5,310 nucleotides of DNA from Thermogutta sp. Lineage in GTDB: Bacteria; Planctomycetota; Planctomycetia; Pirellulales; Thermoguttaceae. Below are positions 1-5,310 of this stretch, piece after piece. The stretch covers positions 1 through 5,310 of the forward strand of contig NZ_JACIYL010000260.1 of assembly GCF_014359955.1 (NCBI RefSeq), written 5' to 3'. The first letter of the stretch is position 1; every line of letters starts with the position of its first letter. Both the position numbers and the translations under genes were made by a program. A model generated the notes under the pieces. It ran no database searches and had not been told where the DNA came from. It saw only the letters and a program-made list of their open reading frames with translations.

Positions 1-1101
1 GCCCACACGGGCTACGCCGTGTATGGAACTTTCTCCAAGGATTCCCGATTGGTGTACACCGCCTCCCAGGGTATTCTCAATGTCTGGGATCTGGAAAAGC
101 AGGAGGTGCCTCCCCGGCTGGAGACAGAGAACCGCATCGTGCGGGCAATCGCTGTATCCCCGGATGGCACCCGCATTGCCACGGTGGAAGGCCTTGCCTT
201 TCGGGACTCCACCATCAGCCTGTGGGACACAGCCACAAGAACCCGTCTGGTGAGCGCCAAGCAGGCCGGTCTCAGCGATGACTGGCTGTTCTTCACCGCC
301 GATGGCCAGTGGCTCATCGCCGTAGTCCGGGAGCGGCAGCTTCAGATCCGCGACGCGCAGCGCCTGAGCCCGCCCCGCACCGTGTCGTCGCTGAATATTC
401 CCTTCACGGCGCTGACGCTCAGCCCAAGCGGTAAACTTGTGCTGGCGGCCGACCGTCGCGGCCGGTTCATCGCGTGGGATACCAAATCCTGGCTGGAAAC
501 CGAACTCCAGGGACTCGCCCTCTCCGGCACCTACGCCACGAGCCTGGCTTTCTCTCCCGACGGAGAGTATCTCGTGGCAGGCACGGCGAATGGTCAGATT
601 GTGGTGTGGGATTTCGACCGCCGCCGACAGATTGCCCACGCCTTCCTCCAGAACGGTCCCGTCGCCGCGATCGCTTTTTCACCCACCACAAATCAGATCG
701 CGGTGGTCAGCCGCTTGATCCCCGCCATTCAGCGGTTTGAGTTTCCCTCTTTGCGTTTCCTGGGTTCGTGGGAAGAAACGCCGGGGTTTATCACCTATCT
801 GGCGTATTCGCCGGACGGGCAGGCACTCCTCTCCGCCACTCCGCCCGATGCAGCCGCCGGTAAGGTGGAACTTCGCATCTGGAACGTGGCCACCGGTCGG
901 TGCCATGCCTCGTTCAGCGATTTTGCCGGCCCCGTCCTTTTTGTGCCGCACTCCCAGCTCTTCGTCAGCCTCGATCGAACTCGCCAGGTGCGAATTTGGC
1001 CCTTTGCAACCTCCGATAATTTGCCGGAGAAGATTCCCGACCACCCGACCGACAAGACGCCCACCGAGAACTCCACCGCAGCGGAAGCACCACAGTTTTA
1101 G
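1..1101 (+). CDS. WD40-repeat beta-propeller protein (5'-truncated by window edge)
   Basis: The reading frame is open from base 1 and ends at TAG 1099-1101, so 366 C-terminal codons are visible and the true start lies upstream. A GTG at 19 is in frame, but it falls inside a WD40 motif (AHTGYAV..FSKDSRLVYTAS) and is unlikely to be the start. About eight blades of 40-45 residues can be laid out. Each has a core like SPDGxxxA followed by a W-D type ending: ILNVWD, ISLWD, LQIRD, FIAWD, IVVWD, (degenerate) QRFEF, LRIWN and VRIWPF. After the last blade comes a polar tail of about 30 residues rich in P, T, E and A. WD40 propellers are protein-interaction scaffolds. In planctomycetes they often form the C-terminal half of larger proteins, for example fused to Ser/Thr kinases or cytochrome c domains, so the missing N-terminus decides the function. 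No signal or membrane segment is visible in this part. Confidence 0.9.
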   Translation, partial: AHTGYAVYGTFSKDSRLVYTASQGILNVWDLEKQEVPPRLETENRIVRAIAVSPDGTRIATVEGLAFRDSTISLWDTATRTRLVSAKQAGLSDDWLFFTADGQWLIAVVRERQLQIRDAQRLSPPRTVSSLNIPFTALTLSPSGKLVLAADRRGRFIAWDTKSWLETELQGLALSGTYATSLAFSPDGEYLVAGTANGQIVVWDFDRRRQIAHAFLQNGPVAAIAFSPTTNQIAVVSRLIPAIQRFEFPSLRFLGSWEETPGFITYLAYSPDGQALLSATPPDAAAGKVELRIWNVATGRCHASFSDFAGPVLFVPHSQLFVSLDRTRQVRIWPFATSDNLPEKIPDHPTDKTPTENSTAAEAPQF

Positions 1102-1165
1102 CAGAGCGACCCCGGGAATCAACTGCTGCGGACGCGTCCGAACATGCGAAGCCTTTCCGAGAAGA

Positions 1166-1183
1166 GTCGGGCCGACGTTTTTT
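1166..1183 (+). terminator. weak candidate Rho-independent terminator of the WD40 gene
   Basis: A short hairpin (GTCG, loop GGC, CGAC, at 1166-1176) is followed by G and six T (1178-1183), about 65 bases after the WD40 stop codon. The stem has only 4 solid pairs, so this is a weak call. The T-run overlaps the stop codon of the converging GNAT gene. A 12-base palindrome CGGACGCGTCCG (1129-1140) lies in the same gap but has no T-run. Confidence 0.35.
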
Positions 1184-2138
1184 AAGTGGGTTTTTCTTTG
1201 CGGAAGACCACCCCTCCCGTCGCGGGCTGAAATCCATGAATGGTGAGCAGATTCGCCGTGCCCGTCGCCCCACTGTGGCACTGGGCTTCGACGATGGAGA
1301 TCCCTTCCTGCTGCAAGCGGACCAGAGACTCACCCAGCAGAAAATCATCAACTCTGCTGTCCGCCCAGCCTTCAGCCACCCGAATATCCACCAGCCCCAC
1401 CGCCGGCCAGGAGTGCGGATTGGGATTATGTTTACAGAATCGCACCCGGGCCACCGGTCGGCCAGTCGTGGGGTTGACGAGCAGGTAATCGAGAAGTTCG
1501 GATTCGCAGTAGGACACTGCATCCCACCACTGGGTAAGCTGAGGATCCAGTCGCTTGCAGACGGAATACTGGGCGAACTGCAGCCGCAAATTCGGATCCG
1601 GAGGCCGACGGTAGTGCATCAGGTTCAACTGAAAGCGCCGGTATCGGGCATCCAGCACGTAATTATGCTGGGTGAAAGTCTCGATCAGTTGGGTATCGCT
1701 CTCCAGAATGCCGGGCAATTGAAAACCACCGTAAAGGCCCAGATAAAACGGATGCCACGGACTGGCAGAGCCCCCGTAGAGGACCTGGGCACCCCGCGAC
1801 GTCAGATATTCCTCACAGCGGAAGAGAAGTGTCTCAGGAACCTGCGACTTCTCGTAGTCCTGGCTCACCAGAAGCAGACATATGATCCCCACCTCGCGAC
1901 GCAGGGCATCACCGAAATCAGCGGAGGGCGCAAATCCGGCATGGGCAAAGCCCACCGGGCGACCGTCGTCGAAAGCCAGGATCAACCCCTTGGGGTCGAA
2001 ATACGGCTTGTTGAGCACACTTCGCTCCAGCGAAGAGATATTCAACGGCTGAACAAGGCCCGGCCGACCAGTACACTCAGCCCAAATGCGTAACAGATGA
2101 GGCGGGTCGGTGTTGAGGTAGGTTCGATACGTTAACAT
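1182..2138 (-). CDS. GNAT-like acetyltransferase with two GNAT-type halves
   Basis: The predicted protein has 318 residues from ATG at 2138 (CAT at 2136-2138 on the + strand) to TAA at 1184-1182. An in-frame GTG at 2180 would add 14 residues (starting MGLRQCRE). The ATG is preferred because the conserved-looking opening LTYRTYLNTDPPHLLRIW follows it directly and no ribosome site precedes the GTG. The ATG itself is preceded only by a G-run, a poor ribosome site. The N-terminal half (about 1-170) has GNAT-like strands (GLILAFDDGRPVGFAHAGF, 51-69), but the pyrophosphate loop region (LVSQDYEKSQVPETLL, 90-105) lacks the usual R/Q-x-x-G-x-G/A. It is followed by SPWHPFYLGLYGGFQLPGILESD (126-148). 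The C-terminal half (about 215-315) is more GNAT-like, with VGLVDIRV, a helix GESLVRLQQEGI, then ANLLTIHGFQPATGGVVFRK. GNAT enzymes move an acyl group from CoA to an amine; the substrate here cannot be told. The gene converges on the WD40 gene and diverges from the protease gene. The GNAT fold call is fairly sure, activity is not. Confidence 0.75.
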   Translation of the reverse strand: MLTYRTYLNTDPPHLLRIWAECTGRPGLVQPLNISSLERSVLNKPYFDPKGLILAFDDGRPVGFAHAGFAPSADFGDALRREVGIICLLLVSQDYEKSQVPETLLFRCEEYLTSRGAQVLYGGSASPWHPFYLGLYGGFQLPGILESDTQLIETFTQHNYVLDARYRRFQLNLMHYRRPPDPNLRLQFAQYSVCKRLDPQLTQWWDAVSYCESELLDYLLVNPTTGRPVARVRFCKHNPNPHSWPAVGLVDIRVAEGWADSRVDDFLLGESLVRLQQEGISIVEAQCHSGATGTANLLTIHGFQPATGGVVFRKEKPT

Positions 2139-2333
2139 CCCCCCAAGGACTTCCCGTTCTCGACATTGCCGAAGGCCCACAGCGGCCCAGCCGACTTACC
2201 AGGATGTGTCATGCGCATTGTCGCGTGACGGGGCGTGTGGCCTTCCCTGGTGTTGATTCCCCTCTGCTTCTATTCTAGGGCGCACCCGCGGCAAGCTGCA
2301 ATGACGCGTGACCAACGGCTCGCCTTCCGCCAG

Positions 2334-2353
2334 GGGCCATTCATGAATGGCCC
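2334..2353. repeat. 20-base perfect palindrome
   Basis: GGGCCATTCATGAATGGCCC reads the same on both strands. As RNA it would form a 7-8 bp hairpin with a 4-6 base loop. It stands 7 bases before the first 25-base hairpin repeat at 2361 and has no T-run, so it is not an obvious terminator. It probably belongs to the dispersed intergenic palindromes of this genome. A protein binding site is the alternative. Confidence 0.7.
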
Positions 2354-2360
2354 TCGCCCT

Positions 2361-2385
2361 CGAAGGGACCTGCTTGTCAGGTCCG
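2361..2385 (+). repeat. 25-base hairpin repeat, solitary copy (R1)
   Basis: It opens with CGAAGG (CGGAGG in the other copies) and forms a 7-bp stem, GGACCTG and CAGGTCC, around the loop CTTGT, ending in G. This is the only copy without the downstream tail (consensus near GAT-n-n-TCCA), because the next copy starts 19 bases later at 2405. It therefore looks like a truncated or solo unit of the family. Confidence 0.85.
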
Positions 2386-2404
2386 TACTCGGCGGAACCG
2401 CATT

Positions 2405-2487
2405 CGGAGGGACCTGCTTGTCACGTCCGACGAACACCGATTGATGATCCATCCCGCTTCAACGGGCACGACAAGCGTGCCCCTCCG
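2405..2487. repeat. 83-base inverted-pair hairpin element (copy A, R2 + R4)
   Basis: The left half is R2 (2405-2429, + strand): CGGAG, then stem GGACCTG / CACGTCC with one mismatch and loop CTTGT. The right half is R4 (2463-2487, - strand): the same CGGAGGG edge and CTTGT loop, but stem GGGCACG / CGTGCCC. Between them lies a near-palindromic centre with GATGATCCATC that serves as the tail of both halves. The two units face each other tail to tail, with CGGAGGG edges outermost, an arrangement like a REPIN (paired REP sequences) or a tiny non-autonomous element. No transposase is in the window. No target duplication was recognised. Confidence 0.8.
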
Positions 2488-2496
2488 AGAAAATTC

Positions 2497-2579
2497 CGGA
2501 GGGACCTGCCTGTCAGGTCCGCTGATTCACGTTGGATAATCCACTCCGATTTGACTGGCACGGGCAGAATGACACGCCG
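2497..2579. repeat. 83-base inverted-pair hairpin element (copy B, right half decayed)
   Basis: The left half is R3 (2497-2521, + strand), with a perfect stem GGACCTG / CAGGTCC and loop CCTGT. The tail TTGGATAATCCAC follows at 2532-2544. The right half (2555-2579) aligns with R4 of copy A without gaps at an offset of exactly 92 bases. It keeps 16 of the 25 bases counted from 2556, including GGCACG and CCGA, but no longer folds well. Copies A and B therefore look like a tandem duplication of 92 bases in which the second right half has diverged. The protease promoter -35 box lies inside that diverged half. Confidence 0.7.
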
Positions 2580-2597
2580 ATTCCGGGGTTGTATAAT
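2569..2597 (+). promoter_or_regulatory. sigma-70-type promoter of the protease lipoprotein gene
   Basis: ATGACA at 2569-2574 (5 of 6 matches to TTGACA) is separated by exactly 17 bases from a perfect TATAAT at 2592-2597. Transcription would begin near 2603-2605, giving a leader of about 47 bases before the ATG at 2651. The TTGACT at 2551 is 35 bases from the TATAAT and cannot be its partner. The -35 box falls within the right half of repeat copy B. This is consensus matching only; no experimental start is known to me. Confidence 0.75.
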
Positions 2598-2638
2598 ACT
2601 GTCCAAAACGGGCAGCGTTCCGCTAGTCTTGGGGAAAC

Positions 2639-2643
2639 GGAGG
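2639..2643 (+). promoter_or_regulatory. strong Shine-Dalgarno site for the protease gene
   Basis: GGAGG at 2639-2643 lies 7 bases before ATG 2651, ideal spacing. It decides the start, since another ATG at 2644 is in a different frame and directly abuts the GGAGG, which is too close for use. Confidence 0.85.
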
Positions 2644-2650
2644 ATGGGCC

Positions 2651-5008
2651 ATGGCCAACAGCGCATCGGCATGTCGTTGGCGATTTCTGGTCGCACTCGT
2701 GCTTCTTCCTTTCGCAGTGGGATGTCAGGACTCGTCTTCTTCTTTTCGGGTCACGCCACCGAATCGGACGCCTTCGCAAGGGTCGTCCCCCTCGGCCCAA
2801 GACGCTGCGCAAACACAAGGAGATCAGGGGGATACCGTCGCCAGCAAGTCTCAGATGCAACAGGCAGCCCCAGCAATGCCCGTGGGCGCTCAACAAGTTC
2901 CGCAAGCACCGAGTGCGGAATTGGCTAGCGGTGATGGGGCTCCCCAAGGCGTCTCCACACCAGCGCCACAACCGGCCTCATTCGGTCAAACAAACGTGCC
3001 GTCACAGACAACTGGTGGTCCGCCCGTGTCAGAGGCAGAAAATCCACAGATGGAACAGGTGTCCCCTCCCGCCCCTGTTTATGGGCCGCCGAGAGATCTG
3101 CTGGCACTCGTTGATCCAACAGCTCACAGTATATTCGGCACCTGGATACGAGAAGGCAAATCCTTGCGTTCGCCTGGCCAGGCACTGACAACACTGGTGT
3201 TTCCTTTCGACCCACCTCAGGAGTTCAGGCTGCTCATCGTGGCACGACGTGTTCGGGGTCGCGAGTCTCTGAATGTCACGCTCCCGGTGGGGAACTCTCA
3301 AACGATGGTGGTGCTCGAGGGATTTGGGCGGCTCGTTAGCGGGCTATCCCTGGTGTCGGGAGCGACGGCTGATCATAACGAAACGACTTATTTTGGGCGA
3401 ATCTTCCACGGGGATGCACCGGTCTCGCTGGAGTTCGCTTCCGCCCCCGACTACGTCCACGTACGCGCGTCGCAAGAACTGATCATTCAATGGCAGGGTG
3501 ATGCGTCTCGTTTGAGCCTGGATCAACGGTTCTGGTCTCACATTCCGCCGCGCAGGATTGCTCTGAGCGTTTACAGCGCGGAGACGGTTTTTGTCATTGA
3601 TCGTGTTGAACTGTTGCCTGGCCCCATTGGCGCGAGATACCGCCCCGATTTGGCTCGAATGCGGCCCGGTGGGCCGGGAATGGGGAGGCCATATCGCCCC
3701 TTCGGGCCTCCTCCGTGGGTGATGGCAGGGCCACCTCCATCATCGGCACCTCAGACCCAACCGGAAGAGACACCGTCACCACCGGAGACAGCAGGCGTGC
3801 GTCCAGGTCCGAGATTGCCAACTGAACCCATCACGCACTTTGAGGAAGAGCCACCGGAACAGGTCACCCAGTGGAAAGATTCGGTCGGTTTGATCGAGTT
3901 TCCCCTCGCTTCCGGTACAGGGTTTGTCGCCAAGGAGAAATTGATCGTAACCAATTCCCATGTCATCGAGGGCGCATTTGCCGAAGACCTTGAGATCACA
4001 TTCGCCGGGGCACAGGAGGGGCGTTATCGAGTCCAGAAGCTACTCTATGAGGACCCGGCAAGGGATTTGGCGATCCTTTATGTCGATTGTCCTCAAAAAC
4101 CCGTTCCGATTGCGTTCGTCACCGAATTGCGACCGGGAGATAAAGTGGCGATTATCAGCAATCCGTCTTTGGGAAACACGGAACTGATCTTGCGTAATGC
4201 CATAGTAGCGGGTCAGGTTGCCGCCCGGGTCCATAAGAAGGGTTACGATTTCTACCAGATTACCGCCAACGTCAATCCGGGAAGCAGTGGGGCGCCGCTA
4301 TTCAACTGGCAGGGTGAGGTCGTGGGTGTCATTGCCATGAAGGCCACGGAGGAGGGTGAGCGCGAGCTGGGGCAGGCCCTTCGCAATCTGGACCAGAGCT
4401 TTGCGAAAATCATGCCCGGAGTCATTCGCCGAGGCATGGCATTTTCCATTCCGGGGAATGCTCTTGTTAAAGCCATCGAAGAGGCCGAGAAAGAGTTACA
4501 GCAGCCCACTGGACGAGCCAATGACCTCCACGCAGAACGGGCTTTGTTTGAGAAGCTGGCCGTGGCGGGTGTCCTCTATCTCCTCAAGTTCGCTGCAAAT
4601 GTTCCGGATGAAGTCCGTGCCCAAGAGCAACTTGTGCGGATGCGCGGGGTCCCAAGGCTGGCGGCCGGCAAGGTCAAATTGGTTGAACTGATGCCCGAGG
4701 ATCAAGCCCGCAAAATCCGATTGGCCCTCGATGCCAGTGAAGCCAGAGAGATTCTCGCTTTTTGTACCAACAATGTGGATCAACGTCTCAATGCATTGAA
4801 ACAGAGTCCGCATGTGGACCAAAACCGTGTGAAACTCTTGGAGGCACTCATGCGGACGGTCAACACACTCAAACGGTATAGCGACAGTCCACCGACCACG
4901 TATCAGGCCTACAGTCAAGCGGCACTCCAGCAGTCGGAAAATCTCAAAGACCAGGTGACCCGACTGGCGGAATCTTTCACTCAACTTCGACCGGCGTATG
5001 CCGACTGA
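2651..5008 (+). CDS. lipoprotein with LamG-like domain and HtrA-type trypsin-like serine protease domain
   Basis: The product has 785 residues, ATG 2651 to TGA 5006-5008. Residues 1-25 form a lipoprotein signal (R9, R11, hydrophobic core, lipobox AVGC with acylated Cys25), so it is predicted to be anchored in the envelope with Gln at +2. Residues 26-145 are a P/Q/S/A-rich linker. Residues 146-324 look like a concanavalin-A/LamG-type beta-sandwich of a kind seen in planctomycetes, with SLNVTLPVG, NETTYFGRIFHG (N243) and IIQWQGDASRLSLD (W281), ending in IDRVELLPG. A G/P/R-rich linker follows (325-408). Residues 410-617 form a trypsin-like fold with a full triad: His437 (TNSHVI), Asp472 (DPARDLAIL) and Ser546 (NPGSSGAPL). 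The closing GMAFSIPGNALVKAI resembles the end of DegP/HtrA protease domains. No PDZ domain follows; instead residues about 618-785 are a mostly helical region I do not recognise. It has its own promoter and ribosome site. Likely role: cleavage of envelope or surface proteins, perhaps targeted by the sandwich domain to a glycan or protein. The substrate is unknown. Confidence 0.92.
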   Translation: MANSASACRWRFLVALVLLPFAVGCQDSSSSFRVTPPNRTPSQGSSPSAQDAAQTQGDQGDTVASKSQMQQAAPAMPVGAQQVPQAPSAELASGDGAPQGVSTPAPQPASFGQTNVPSQTTGGPPVSEAENPQMEQVSPPAPVYGPPRDLLALVDPTAHSIFGTWIREGKSLRSPGQALTTLVFPFDPPQEFRLLIVARRVRGRESLNVTLPVGNSQTMVVLEGFGRLVSGLSLVSGATADHNETTYFGRIFHGDAPVSLEFASAPDYVHVRASQELIIQWQGDASRLSLDQRFWSHIPPRRIALSVYSAETVFVIDRVELLPGPIGARYRPDLARMRPGGPGMGRPYRPFGPPPWVMAGPPPSSAPQTQPEETPSPPETAGVRPGPRLPTEPITHFEEEPPEQVTQWKDSVGLIEFPLASGTGFVAKEKLIVTNSHVIEGAFAEDLEITFAGAQEGRYRVQKLLYEDPARDLAILYVDCPQKPVPIAFVTELRPGDKVAIISNPSLGNTELILRNAIVAGQVAARVHKKGYDFYQITANVNPGSSGAPLFNWQGEVVGVIAMKATEEGERELGQALRNLDQSFAKIMPGVIRRGMAFSIPGNALVKAIEEAEKELQQPTGRANDLHAERALFEKLAVAGVLYLLKFAANVPDEVRAQEQLVRMRGVPRLAAGKVKLVELMPEDQARKIRLALDASEAREILAFCTNNVDQRLNALKQSPHVDQNRVKLLEALMRTVNTLKRYSDSPPTTYQAYSQAALQQSENLKDQVTRLAESFTQLRPAYAD

Positions 5009-5171
5009 ACGCGAAATGTCCATTCCAAGAGCGGGTCGCGTTGCGGCCTCGTTGAGCGAGCGTTCACCGGCGGACCGTGAAATTGGTTAAAGCAGCCAGG
5101 CTGGTGAGAGAGGCAGCCGACGTCCCCGGTTAAGAAAGCCCTCACCCAGCGTGTCCCTTCAAAAAACGCCT

Positions 5172-5255
5172 CGGAGGGACCCGCTCGTCGGGTCCGTCAT
5201 TCAACATTCGATGTTCCATTGCCTTTCGGCGGGGACTGAAGTCCCGCGCCGAAAG
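5172..5255. repeat. third copy of the hairpin element (R5) with a different right half
   Basis: R5 (5172-5196, + strand) keeps CGGAG, then stem GGACCCG / CGGGTCC with loop CTCGT. The tail TTCGATGTTCCAT (5207-5219) ends 23 bases after the hairpin, exactly as in R2 and R3. The right half is a longer hairpin at 5223-5255. Its outer arms are CTTTCGGCG (5223-5231) and CGCCGAAAG (5247-5255), its inner arms GGGACT and AGTCCC with a GA turn, and one G is bulged. It occupies the place of the R4-type half in copy A but has a different sequence. Confidence 0.75.
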
Positions 5256-5304
5256 CGGGGCTAAAGCCCCGCACTCCATATGGAGTGCGGCGATTCATCG
5301 CCGC
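5255..5304. repeat. three interlocked 18-base palindromes, 16-base period
   Basis: The palindromes are GCGGGGCTAAAGCCCCGC (5255-5272), GCACTCCATATGGAGTGC (5271-5288) and GCGGCGATTCATCGCCGC (5287-5304). Each has 8-bp arms around a 2-base centre or, for the middle one, is fully self-complementary. Each begins and ends with GC and shares its terminal GC with the neighbour. The arms differ completely between the three, so only the architecture repeats. The first shares base 5255 with the hairpin upstream, making a continuous chain of four hairpins. Confidence 0.85.
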
Positions 5305-5309
5305 TTTTT
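5287..5309 (+). terminator. Rho-independent terminator
   Basis: The 8-bp GC-rich stem GCGGCGAT / ATCGCCGC (5287-5304) is followed directly by five T (5305-5309). It points rightward and would end transcripts from the left, plausibly the protease mRNA, whose stop codon is about 280 bases upstream with no better terminator between. It is also the last unit of the palindrome chain, so it may be a repeat first and a terminator by consequence. The T-run could extend past the window. Confidence 0.65.
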
Positions 5310-5310
5310 C

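Larger units (their letters stand above)
2139..2650. other. 512-base divergent intergenic region, repeat-rich
   Basis: This region separates the divergent GNAT and protease genes. From 2139 to about 2333 no gene, RNA or clear repeat is seen. A weak -10-like TAGAAT on the minus strand (2277-2272) has no matching -35. From 2334 to 2588 the sequence is almost entirely palindromes and hairpin repeats, listed separately. From 2569 to 2650 lie the protease promoter and leader. Short open frames across this stretch (for example 2235-2444 +) have no ribosome site and run through the repeats, so they are not called. Confidence 0.8.
5009..5310. other. 302-base intergenic region downstream of the protease gene
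   Basis: The first part (5009-5171) shows no gene, RNA, strong hairpin or recognisable repeat. From 5172 the sequence is continuous hairpin repeats to 5304, then a T-run to 5309. The window ends without another gene start. Confidence 0.8.

Noticed and set aside
679..1281. 200-codon minus-strand open frame across the WD40 3' end
   Set aside because: It overlaps clear WD40 blades in antisense, has a composition typical of a GC-rich shadow frame, and shows no domain signs.
1236..2093. 285-codon open frame on the + strand opposite the GNAT gene
   Set aside because: It lies wholly antisense to a better-supported gene. Its translation shows no family features, and the minus-strand product shows GNAT motifs.
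2272..2277. Minus-strand TAGAAT as a -10 box for the GNAT gene
   Set aside because: The position 17 bases upstream (2295-2300) reads TGCAGC, matching TTGACA at only two positions, so no promoter is called.
2361..2521. Possible CRISPR array from the repeated 25-base units
   Set aside because: Spacing is uneven (44, 58 and 34 bases between starts), one unit is inverted, the stems vary, and no cas gene is present.
2551..2556. TTGACT as the -35 box of the protease promoter
   Set aside because: It is 35 bases from TATAAT at 2592; ATGACA at 2569 has the correct 17-base spacing.
2347..2928. 193-codon + frame through the repeats and into the protease gene
   Set aside because: It translates hairpin repeats and then a shifted frame of the protease signal region; the GGAGG site and signal peptide support the 2651 frame.
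4496..5023. 175-codon minus-strand frame under the protease C-terminus
   Set aside because: Antisense shadow of the helical C-terminal region, without a ribosome site or recognisable motifs.

Overview
The window suggests a planctomycete, most likely of the Pirellulales/Thermogutta type. This is inferred from family recognition, not from a database search. The grounds are a WD40 propeller gene, a two-domain GNAT protein, and a lipoprotein that joins a LamG-like/concanavalin-A-like domain (in the style common in planctomycetes) to an HtrA-type protease. The intergenic DNA is moderately GC-rich and full of short hairpin repeats.

Layout. Positions 1-1101 (+) hold the 3' part of a WD40 beta-propeller gene whose start lies outside the window. 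It converges on a GNAT-like acetyltransferase gene, 2138-1182 (-). A 512-base divergent intergenic region (2139-2650) separates the GNAT gene from a 785-residue protease lipoprotein gene, 2651-5008 (+). The last 302 bases (5009-5310) contain no gene but carry another hairpin repeat, then a chain of interlocked palindromes ending in a T-run.

The protease gene has the clearest regulation: a near-consensus sigma-70-type promoter (ATGACA, 17 bases, TATAAT), a leader of about 50 bases and a GGAGG ribosome binding site 7 bases before ATG. The three genes do not form an operon and no shared pathway is evident. The WD40 and GNAT genes look like ordinary accessory or housekeeping genes. The protease is predicted to be an envelope-anchored, serine-dependent enzyme with an extra beta-sandwich domain and no PDZ domain.

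The most unusual content is non-coding. A 25-base hairpin family (GG arm, loop close to CTTGT, CC arm, preceded by CGGAG) occurs five times, with compensatory changes in its stem. Two copies belong to inverted-pair elements of about 83 bases that line up without gaps at a 92-base offset. The second element carries the -35 box of the protease promoter. At the right edge, three 18-base palindromes overlap by two bases each (period 16), and the last doubles as a Rho-independent terminator. No CRISPR array, tRNA, rRNA, transposase or phage gene was seen.
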